Under the pieces are notes generated by a model that saw nothing but the letters and a program-made list of their open reading frames with translations, was not told where the DNA came from and searched no databases. Of a DNA stretch of 20,179 bases, positions 7,601 to 13,465 are shown one piece after another (position 1 is the stretch's first letter; each line of letters begins with the position of its first letter). This stretch comes from Prevotella sp. CAG:755 (GTDB lineage: Bacteria; Bacteroidota; Bacteroidia; Bacteroidales; Bacteroidaceae): positions 1 to 20,179 of the forward strand of contig HF989163.1 in assembly GCA_000431275.1 (NCBI GenBank), given 5' to 3'. Both the position numbers and the translations under genes were made by a program.

Positions 7601-7749
7601 AACGAATTTAGATTTAGTGATTTTGGGTGTTTGTTATCTCTTTCTTCTCTGGTCTATGCCGTTCTCCGGCGAACCGATGAGTCGGCGTATTTCGTTGAAA
7701 ATCTTTCTGTTGTGCCTTCTCGGGCATACCGGCTTAGCTTCGGTAGCTC

Positions 7750-7772
7750 TTTCCATCTCTTACGAAGAGGAG
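7750..7772 (+). repeat. Left inverted repeat of the promoter segment
   Basis: The 23 bases are the exact reverse complement of 7932-7954. The core CTCTT-ACG-AAGAG is itself symmetric. Arms TTTCCATCTC and, on the other strand, GTTTCTCCTC flank a 7-base centre TTACGAA, the arm-spacer-arm layout of tyrosine recombinase sites. Confidence 0.85.
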
Positions 7773-7888
7773 AAACAAGTTTTGTAACTTACAGTTGCTT
7801 AATGCGTTGCCGGCAGACGCCGTTGAGTAAATGATTTTCAAGGTGTTGAGATTTGCTGAATTTTTTTTTGATTTTTTCGTGGCTTTCC

Positions 7889-7919
7889 TTGCTTTATTCG
7901 GGACAAACGTCTATCTTTG
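7889..7919 (+). promoter_or_regulatory. Promoter inside the invertible segment
   Basis: TTG (7889-7891), 20 bases, then TATCTTTG (7912-7919), an exact -7 consensus. The same TTG-N20-TATCTTTG layout occurs before the acyltransferase gene (19509-19539, minus strand). A T-rich tract (7859-7877) lies just upstream. Transcription would start near 7926 and run rightward through the right repeat. Confidence 0.65.
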
Positions 7920-7931
7920 CCCCGTGTTTTC

Positions 7932-7954
7932 CTCCTCTTCGTAAGAGATGGAAA
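7932..7954 (-). repeat. Right inverted repeat of the promoter segment
   Basis: Exact reverse complement of 7750-7772. Around this copy the symmetry is longer: arms TTTTCCTCCTC and, on the other strand, TTTTCCATCTC agree at 9 of 11 positions and flank a 7-base centre TTCGTAA (7938-7944). That is close to the ideal core site of a tyrosine recombinase. Confidence 0.85.
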
Positions 7955-8006
7955 ATCTTTACTACCTCTACGTGAGGTCTTTTATTTAGGTTAAATCAGA
8001 TACGCT

Positions 8007-8048
8007 CTTGCTGTGGATGGCAGTTCCATCATGGCAAGGGATTTTTTT
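8007..8048 (+). terminator. Rightward terminator after the invertible segment
   Basis: CTTGC (8007-8011) and GCAAG (8034-8038) close a stem extended by wobble pairs, followed within four bases by a run of seven T (8042-8048). A weaker hairpin (ACCTC/GAGGT, 7964-7978, then CTTTTATTT) precedes it. Together they would stop transcription leaving the promoter at 7889-7919 after about 120 bases. Confidence 0.5.
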
Positions 8049-8087
8049 ATGTTTCGTCCGCAGTTCCTGTCAGAGGTTCCCGGAGAA

Positions 8088-8125
8088 ACGGTCGCAGCGA
8101 CGGAAAAAACAGTCAGGGCGACAGG
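8088..8125 (+). repeat. Two copies of the CRGTCGCNGYGAC dispersed repeat
   Basis: Two successive units read ACGGTCGCAGCGACGG (8088-8103) and ACAGTCAGGGCGACAGG (8109-8125). They resemble sequences at 14303-14318 and, inverted, at 19736-19751. The second unit has been built into the left arm of the terminator stem that ends the transporter gene. Confidence 0.5.
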
Positions 8126-8150
8126 ATTTCCTGTCGCCCTGACTGTTTTT
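8104..8150 (-). terminator. Terminator of the transporter gene, bidirectional
   Basis: A perfect 21-bp stem (8105-8125 with 8130-8150) closes a 4-base loop, with A-run and T-run at its two ends. It can terminate in both directions but lies 28 bases past the stop of the leftward EamA gene. Confidence 0.85.
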
Positions 8151-8178
8151 CACAGAGTCCGTGGATGAATCTCCGCGT

Positions 8179-9123
8179 TCAGTTCCGTGTGTTGCCCTTT
8201 GCCTTGTAGGCTTCCATTTGTGCGCGGCTGCGGCTGATGGTGACGAGGTAGACGCCGCCGGCGATAAGGACGACGGCCACGATTTTGGACGCATTAAAGT
8301 TGTCGAGCCCCCAGTATATGGCCGCGATGCTGGCCACGGCGGGCTGCACGTAATTGTACATGCCTCCTACGGTGGGGCGCAGGTTCTTCTGTCCGACGAC
8401 AATGAGCGAATAGCTTAGGAATGTGCCGCCGACGACGATGAACGCTATGGCGCCCCATGTGTGCGCGTCGAAAGTTGTCCATTGTGTGGCAAGCAGGCTG
8501 TTGTAAGAGAAGGGCAGGGTGGCAATGAAGGCAAAAGTGAACATCCACTTCATCAGTGTGACCATCGAATAACGGCTCACGAAGTGTTTGAACAGCACGA
8601 AATAGGTGGCATAGCTCAATTGAGCCAGCACGACGAGCACATCGCCCCATATGTTGTCGCCCGCAGTGGTGTCGGAGCCACTGCCCGGGTGGCTGCCGAT
8701 GATGAGGACGAGTGCCCCGGTAGCGCCTACGGCGATGCCGAGCACTTTCTTCCCCGTGATGGGTTCGTGCAGGTAGAGGGCGGACAGTCCCATGGCGAGC
8801 AGGGGCATACTCGTCGTGATGATGCTGGCGTTGACAGGCGACGTCAGGCCCACGCCGAATATGAAGAAACCTTGGTTGAGCACAATGGCCAACAGTGAGG
8901 CCAGAAAGATTTTTGCCATGTCGCGGTGGTTGACGTGTTCCGGCTTTTGGAAAAACGAGGCCAGCCAGAAAAGTATCATGGCGCCGAAGAAGCGAAGGTC
9001 GGTGACGACTAGCGACGTGGCTGCTCCGCTGGCAATCACTATTTTCGCTACGGGCGACATCAGCCCCCATATGGCGTTGGCGCAGCACATAGCAGTGTGT
9101 CCTTTCAGTGCAGGGAGATTCAT
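8179..9123 (-). CDS. EamA/DMT-superfamily transporter
   Basis: The 314-residue inner-membrane protein has about ten hydrophobic segments in two similar halves, the plan of the drug/metabolite transporter (EamA) family. These proteins move amino acids, metabolites or drugs; the substrate here is unknown. Family landmarks are the first helix with CANAIWGLMSPVAKI, TSPVNASIITTSMPLLAMGLSALYLHEPITG in the first half (seen in part as MPLLAMGLSALYL), and LRPTVGGMYNYVQPAVASIAAIYW in the second half (seen as YNYVQPAVASIAAIYWG). The ATG at 9123 was chosen because helix 1 begins just after it; the longer frame to 9270 overlaps the upstream gene and is hydrophilic. It lies 34 bases after the phosphatase gene on the same strand and probably shares its transcript. 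A 21-bp stem terminator follows. Confidence 0.88.
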   Translation of the reverse strand: MNLPALKGHTAMCCANAIWGLMSPVAKIVIASGAATSLVVTDLRFFGAMILFWLASFFQKPEHVNHRDMAKIFLASLLAIVLNQGFFIFGVGLTSPVNASIITTSMPLLAMGLSALYLHEPITGKKVLGIAVGATGALVLIIGSHPGSGSDTTAGDNIWGDVLVVLAQLSYATYFVLFKHFVSRYSMVTLMKWMFTFAFIATLPFSYNSLLATQWTTFDAHTWGAIAFIVVGGTFLSYSLIVVGQKNLRPTVGGMYNYVQPAVASIAAIYWGLDNFNASKIVAVVLIAGGVYLVTISRSRAQMEAYKAKGNTRN

Positions 9124-9157
9124 ACGTAATATATTATATGTGTGTTTGAACGTGCTT

Positions 9158-9952
9158 TCAGTGTTGAATAAGGGCTTCCAAGAGAGCACCATGCAGTGTG
9201 GGCGTGGCTGCCGCAGCGATGCCGTCGCCGTCGAGACGGACGGGTGTGCCGTCGAATCCCGACGCCACACCGCCAGCCTCCTCGACGAGGAGCCAGCCGG
9301 CGGCGAAATCCCATGGCTTGATGAAGCGTTCGGCCCATGCGCCGAAGCGGCCTGCCGCCACGTAGGCCAGCGATGTGGCCGCCGAACCGTTCATGCGCAA
9401 CCCGGCCGCCAAGCCATAGAAACGGTCGATGATGCGGTGTCCCGTAGGGGCATAGGCGGTGGCCTCATAAGGCAGTTCTACTCCCACGAGGGTGCGGCCC
9501 AATGGCGAAGCATTGTCCACGTGGATTGGCTGGCCGTCGAGCCAAGCCCCGCCGTCCCGCCAGGCATAAAAGCATTCGTCACGGCAGGCTTCGTAGACTA
9601 CGCCCACTTTTACCGCGCCGTCCACGGCGAAAGCTATGGAAACGGCGAAGGGAGGCAGGTCGTGGATGAAGTTCGTCGTCCCGTCGAGTGGGTCGATGAT
9701 CCAGCAGGCCGCTTGGCCGTCGTAGGCCGCTGTGCCTTCTTCGGTCAGGAAACCGGCATCCGGGCGCAGGCGCCGCAATCCTTCGACGACATAGCGTTCG
9801 GCCTCGCGGTCGACGTAGGATACAAAGTCGTGCGCGTGTTTTTCTTCAATACGTTCGGGGCGGAAGCGTCGGCGTTCGTCCCGAAGGTAATGCCCTGCCT
9901 GCCGGGCTACCTGGCACGTGGCGAGGGTCAGTTCTTTCCATTCGTTCATCAT
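9158..9952 (-). CDS. Inositol monophosphatase family protein
   Basis: This 264-residue enzyme belongs to the Mg-dependent inositol monophosphatase / CysQ / FBPase-like family, which hydrolyses phosphate from inositol phosphate, 3'-phosphoadenosine phosphate or related substrates in the cytoplasm. All metal-binding motifs are present: LTEEGT with E71-E72, IIDPLDGTTNF with D87, D90, G91 and T92, and the late KPWDFAAGWLLVEEAGG with D215. The length is normal. The start is one of two adjacent ATG codons (9952 or 9949); the longer frame to 10027 contains its own promoter and is rejected. It is the first gene of a two-gene leftward unit with the EamA transporter. Which substrate it uses cannot be told; inositol phosphatase and CysQ-type activity are both possible. 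Confidence 0.92.
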   Translation of the reverse strand: MMNEWKELTLATCQVARQAGHYLRDERRRFRPERIEEKHAHDFVSYVDREAERYVVEGLRRLRPDAGFLTEEGTAAYDGQAACWIIDPLDGTTNFIHDLPPFAVSIAFAVDGAVKVGVVYEACRDECFYAWRDGGAWLDGQPIHVDNASPLGRTLVGVELPYEATAYAPTGHRIIDRFYGLAAGLRMNGSAATSLAYVAAGRFGAWAERFIKPWDFAAGWLLVEEAGGVASGFDGTPVRLDGDGIAAAATPTLHGALLEALIQH

Positions 9953-9996
9953 TTTCTTTTTTTGTTTGGTCGGGCAACGAGGTCCGTTTGTGTGGG

Positions 9997-10004
9997 CAAA
10001 GTTA
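9997..10004 (-). promoter_or_regulatory. Candidate -7 element for the phosphatase-transporter unit
   Basis: On the minus strand the bases read TAACTTTG, an exact -7 consensus, about 45 bases before the ATG. No good -33 TTTG lies at the right distance. The position fixes the gene start downstream of 9990. Confidence 0.45.
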
Positions 10005-10093
10005 CGACAAAATCCGAGGTAGTCCATTCAGTTCCGTGTGCTTCCTGTGTTTGTCCCAAAGAGATCGTCGTTTTCGTGAAAAGGTCGACAAAC

Positions 10094-10127
10094 TGTAAGA
10101 TAGGTTGCAAAGAATGTAAAAAAGGTT
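10094..10127 (+). promoter_or_regulatory. Direct repeats, 21-base period, upstream of the receptor gene
   Basis: TGTAAGATAGGTT (10094-10106) and TGTAAAAAAGGTT (10115-10127) agree at 11 of 13 positions and are exactly 21 bases, two helical turns, apart. The second ends 23 bases before the -7 element at 10151. This is the usual spacing and place for an activator-binding pair. The regulator is unknown. Confidence 0.4.
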
Positions 10128-10150
10128 ACTCGCAGAGGTCTGTTGCGGCG

Positions 10151-10158
10151 TACCTTTG
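10151..10158 (+). promoter_or_regulatory. Candidate -7 element for the receptor gene
   Basis: TACCTTTG matches TAnnTTTG. Transcription from about 10165 gives a leader of about 67 bases. The -33 position shows no clear TTTG, which fits a promoter that needs an activator. Confidence 0.45.
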
Positions 10159-10231
10159 TACCGTCGCATCGGGCCGTTGTGCACATACGGCACAGCTGCG
10201 CTCTGCGAGACGAACCAACATACTCCACAAA

Positions 10232-12145
10232 ATGAACAGAAAAACAGAATTTGTCTTTTTCCTGATGGGCCTTGCGCCCGTTGTCGGCTGGGCTGATGCG
10301 CGGCGCGACACCACGACGACGTCCCGTGCCGTTGATGTGGGCGAGGTCGTTGTCACGGGGACCCGTGCTGCTGCCGATGTGCGCCATCTCCCGATGACTG
10401 TCACTACTGTCGGACGTGCCCAGATCGAAGCGTCGCACGAGGCTTCGCTTCTTCCTCTCCTGAATGAGCAGGTCCCCGGCTTCTTCTCCACGAGCCGTGG
10501 CTTGCTCGGTTTCGGCGTCTCGGACGGCGCAGCGGGCCAAATGTCGTTGCGCGGCATCGGCGGACCGGCACAACCTGGCGTGCCCACGACCGGAATGCTC
10601 GTCCTTGTCGACGGCCATCCGCAGTATATGGGACTTTTCGGTCATCCTATTGCCGACGCTGCACAGTCGCTCCTTGCCGAACGGGTTGAGGTGGTGCGCG
10701 GCCCGGCTTCCGTGCTCTACGGTTCGAACGCCATGGGCGGCGTGGTGAACATCGTGACGCGCCGCACGCCGTCCGACGGCAGCCATACGCAGGTCAACCT
10801 TGGGGCTGGTTCTTACGGTACGGTCGAGGCGGAGGCCGTCAATCGTTTCCGGCGCGGCAAGTTCGGAAGTGTGGTGGGCGCCACCTATGCCCGCACCGAC
10901 GGACATCGCCCGGACATGGCTTTTTCGCAGTTCGGCGGTTTTGCCAAGTTGTCGTACGACTTCTCGCCGCATTGGTACGGTCGTGGCGATATCGATGTGA
11001 CGCATTTCAATTCGTCGAATCCCGGTTCGGTCAGTGACCCGCTCGTCGATAACGACCAGCGAATCACGCGTGGAGCTGCTTCGCTGTCCATCGACAATCG
11101 TTATGAGCGTACCTCTGGCAGTCTGAGCATTTTTTATAATTGGGGCAAACATCGCATCAACGACGGTTATTCGCCCGGTGAGGATGCCCTTGACTACCGG
11201 TTCCGTTCGCGTGACGACATGTTCGGCATTTCGTGGTGGCAGAGTGCCAGCCTTTTCCGTGGCAACAGGCTGACGGCCGGCGTGGACTATTTCCGCTTTG
11301 GCGGGGAGTCTTGGAACGATTTCACCGACGGTCACCGCGAAACGCAAGTAGACCGCAGTGAAAACGAGGTGGCGGGCTATGTTGATTTCCGCCAGGACTT
11401 GGCGCGCTGGTTGACCATTGATGCCGGTGTGCGTGTCGACCATCACAGTCACACGGGGACGGAATGGGTTCCGCAGGCTGGGGTGAGTGTCCGTTTGCCC
11501 CGTGAGGCCAACCTGAAACTCATGGCCAGCAAAGGATTCCGCAATCCTACACTTCGCGAGCTGTTCATGTTCCGTCCGGCCAACCCCGAGCTGCGTCCGG
11601 AGCGGCTGTGGAGTTACGAACTGTCGTTCGCACAGCATGTGTTCAACGGCCGGCTCAATTACGGCGTCAACCTGTTTTATATCAACGGCGACAACCTCAT
11701 TATGCGTGTCCCGGTTGACGGTCGTCAGCAGAATGTCAATACGGGCCGCATCGAGAATTGGGGAGCCGAGGCCAGTGTGACGTGGCGCTGGTCGCCCGCT
11801 TGGTATGTCACGTCGAATTACAGTTGGCTTCACATGGAGCGTCCGGTGCTGGCCTCGCCCGAACATAAGCTCTTTGCCGGTCTCGGCTATCATCGGAAAC
11901 GTTGGCGCGCCACGACGGGAGTACAATACGTGAAAGGGTTGTATACCTCGGTTTGTGTGGCCGGGACGGGTGAGGAGCGCACTGAGCACTTCGTCCTCTG
12001 GAACGCCGATGTGGCCTTCGACGCCACGCAGTGGCTCAATCTATGGGTGAAGGCTGAAAATCTGCTTGCCCAGCGGTATGAGGTGCTCGCAGGTTTTCCC
12101 ATGCCCAAGGCAACGTTCATGGGCGGCGTCAGTCTGAACTTCTGA
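10232..12145 (+). CDS. TonB-dependent outer-membrane receptor
   Basis: The 637-residue protein is a ligand-gated outer-membrane channel powered by TonB. A Sec signal peptide covers about residues 1-22 (ending VVGWADA). DVGEVVVTGTR (35-45) is the TonB-box/plug entry. The plug runs to about 178, with LVLVDGHPQYMG and the hallmark VEVVRGPASVLYGSNAMGGVVNIVTRR (in part: RGPASVLYGSNAMGG, 156-170). The rest is a 22-strand beta-barrel, with the late plug-barrel motif GFRNPTLRELFMF and a final aromatic residue (GVSLNF). It lacks the N-terminal carboxypeptidase-like domain of SusC proteins, so it looks like a siderophore, haem, cobalamin or other small-ligand receptor rather than a glycan importer. ATG 10232 is set by the signal peptide; the long in-frame extension upstream is shadow. 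It heads the operon-like run to tatC. Confidence 0.93.
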   Translation: MNRKTEFVFFLMGLAPVVGWADARRDTTTTSRAVDVGEVVVTGTRAAADVRHLPMTVTTVGRAQIEASHEASLLPLLNEQVPGFFSTSRGLLGFGVSDGAAGQMSLRGIGGPAQPGVPTTGMLVLVDGHPQYMGLFGHPIADAAQSLLAERVEVVRGPASVLYGSNAMGGVVNIVTRRTPSDGSHTQVNLGAGSYGTVEAEAVNRFRRGKFGSVVGATYARTDGHRPDMAFSQFGGFAKLSYDFSPHWYGRGDIDVTHFNSSNPGSVSDPLVDNDQRITRGAASLSIDNRYERTSGSLSIFYNWGKHRINDGYSPGEDALDYRFRSRDDMFGISWWQSASLFRGNRLTAGVDYFRFGGESWNDFTDGHRETQVDRSENEVAGYVDFRQDLARWLTIDAGVRVDHHSHTGTEWVPQAGVSVRLPREANLKLMASKGFRNPTLRELFMFRPANPELRPERLWSYELSFAQHVFNGRLNYGVNLFYINGDNLIMRVPVDGRQQNVNTGRIENWGAEASVTWRWSPAWYVTSNYSWLHMERPVLASPEHKLFAGLGYHRKRWRATTGVQYVKGLYTSVCVAGTGEERTEHFVLWNADVAFDATQWLNLWVKAENLLAQRYEVLAGFPMPKATFMGGVSLNF

Positions 12146-12199
12146 AAGACAGGCTGCGACAGACGGATTGCATTTACCGAATAATAAATACGGAGAACG

Positions 12200-13192
12200 A
12201 TGAAGAAAAGCAGAATCTTTTGGACAGGCCTTTTGGCACTTTGTTTACCGTTGGCAGAAGCCTTTCAGGCCGGACATCGTCCGGCATCCGTCGGCAGCGA
12301 GGCCGACACGGCCCGCGTGGCCAAAGTCTACATGACCACTGAGATTTCGCCCGCCAGCCTGCTAAAAGTTTACCATGCTTTGGGCCGGAAAGCCGAAGGA
12401 CGCGTGGCCGTGAAAATATCGACCGGCGAGCCAGGTGGCCATAATTTCTTAGACCCCAATCTGATTAAAGGGCTTGTGAAAGAGGTGAACGGCACATTGG
12501 TCGAGTGCAACACGGCCTATGCCGGAAAGCGCAACACTGTCGAGGATAACATGCAGGCGGCCCGCGATCACGGCTTTACTGCTATTGCGCCGGTCGATAT
12601 CATGGACGCAGAGGACGAGGTGGCTCTGCCCGTCAAGGGAGGCAAGCACTTGAAGGCCGACTACGTGGGGGCAAACTACCTCAACTATGATTTCACCATC
12701 GTGCTTTCGCATTTCAAAGGGCACGCCATGGGCGGTTTCGGAGGAGCTATCAAGAACATGTCCATCGGCATCGCCTCGGCCGCGGGTAAAGCCAATATCC
12801 ATACGGCCGGCAAGACGAAAACCGACCTCTGGAACAACCTGCCCGAGCAGGATGCTTTTCTCGAATCGATGGCTGAGGCAGCCAAAGCTGTGGCCGACCA
12901 TTGCGGCGACCGAATCCTCTATATCAGTGTGGCGAACAACCTGTCGGTCGACTGTGACTGCGACGCCTCGCCCGAAGACCCGAAGATGGGAGACATCGGC
13001 ATTTTGGCCTCGCTTGACCCCGTGGCGCTCGACAAGGCGTGCACCGACTTGGTCCGCGTGTCCGACGACCATGGAAAAGTTCACCTCATCGAGCGCATCG
13101 ACTCGCGTCATGGCATGCACACGCTTGACTATGGCGAACAGATAGGCCTGGGCAGCCGGCAGTATCAGCTAGTCCGGCTCGACGACAAATAA
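12200..13192 (+). CDS. Exported DUF362-domain protein
   Basis: The 330-residue protein carries a Sec signal peptide (MKKSRIFWTGLLALCLPLAEA, cut near 21-22) and a DUF362 domain over nearly all of the mature chain. The family hallmark is plain: SHFKGHAMGGFGGAIKNMSIG (170-190, read in two parts: SHFKGH and GGFGGAIKNMSIGIASAAGK). DUF362 proteins are usually cytoplasmic or carry ferredoxin domains; this one has no CxxCxxC ferredoxin motif, though a CDCD cluster sits at 252-255. The activity of the family is not established. The gene follows the receptor by 54 bases with an AGGA-like site (ACGGAGAACG) before the ATG, so the two are probably co-transcribed. A terminator and a new promoter separate it from the polyferredoxin gene. 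Confidence 0.85.
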   Translation: MKKSRIFWTGLLALCLPLAEAFQAGHRPASVGSEADTARVAKVYMTTEISPASLLKVYHALGRKAEGRVAVKISTGEPGGHNFLDPNLIKGLVKEVNGTLVECNTAYAGKRNTVEDNMQAARDHGFTAIAPVDIMDAEDEVALPVKGGKHLKADYVGANYLNYDFTIVLSHFKGHAMGGFGGAIKNMSIGIASAAGKANIHTAGKTKTDLWNNLPEQDAFLESMAEAAKAVADHCGDRILYISVANNLSVDCDCDASPEDPKMGDIGILASLDPVALDKACTDLVRVSDDHGKVHLIERIDSRHGMHTLDYGEQIGLGSRQYQLVRLDDK

Positions 13193-13241
13193 TCAGCGTA
13201 CGCCGCCACGGCTTTCTGGGTCTGGCGGCAGTGCGCTTCCC

Positions 13242-13291
13242 GCCGGGGATGGAGTGGAATGTGTGGGTCCTTCCGTCCCCGGCTTTCTTAT
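13242..13291 (+). terminator. Terminator after the DUF362 gene
   Basis: GCCGGGGA (13242-13249) pairs with TCCCCGGC (13276-13283); the stem extends to 12 pairs with one wobble. CTTTCTTA follows. The T tract is short, so partial read-through into the redox genes is possible. Confidence 0.55.
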
Positions 13292-13381
13292 GTCGCCACC
13301 AGGCGATGTCATCGGCCCTGCAAATGGAAAATATGGTAATAAAACTGTAATTATGGTAGCATCCGGTTGTCTCTTTCTGCG

Positions 13382-13389
13382 TATTTTTG
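13382..13389 (+). promoter_or_regulatory. Candidate -7 element for the redox/Tat genes
   Basis: TATTTTTG fits TAnnTTTG and lies 76 bases before the polyferredoxin ATG. No good -33 element is seen. It suggests a second transcription unit, 13466-18483, that can be made independently of the receptor. Confidence 0.4.
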
Positions 13390-13465
13390 CAATCGGTGAC
13401 AAGGACAGCATCGAGAAGCGCCCTGCACCGCAAAACATGGATAACAATACAAATTGCTAAAAGTT

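Larger units (their letters stand above)
7750..7954. promoter_or_regulatory. Candidate invertible promoter segment, OFF orientation
   Basis: Perfect 23-bp inverted repeats (7750-7772 and 7932-7954) enclose 159 bases. Inside is one good promoter, 12 bases from the right repeat and pointing out of the segment to the right, away from the lipoprotein gene. Inversion between the repeats would place the -7 element at about 7785-7792 on the minus strand, facing that gene with a leader near 178 bases. No TAnnTTTG match exists on the minus strand between 7601 and 7931 as the sequence stands. Small inverted-repeat-bounded promoters with a promoter next to one repeat are the known switch design for phase-variable surface structures in Bacteroides. 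Confidence 0.72.

Noticed and set aside
5483..7834. 783-codon plus-strand ORF opposite the lipoprotein gene
   Set aside because: It mirrors the biased codons of the coiled-coil lipoprotein. Its product is rich in low-information runs, shows no domain, and runs through the inverted repeat region.
8792..10231. In-frame upstream extension of the TonB receptor
   Set aside because: It lies antisense to the EamA and phosphatase genes and lacks coding character. The Sec signal peptide begins at ATG 10232.
10028..11989. 653-codon minus-strand ORF opposite the receptor gene
   Set aside because: The plus strand encodes a receptor with clear motifs throughout. The minus-strand product is rich in Arg and His with no recognisable domain, as expected for a shadow in GC-rich DNA.
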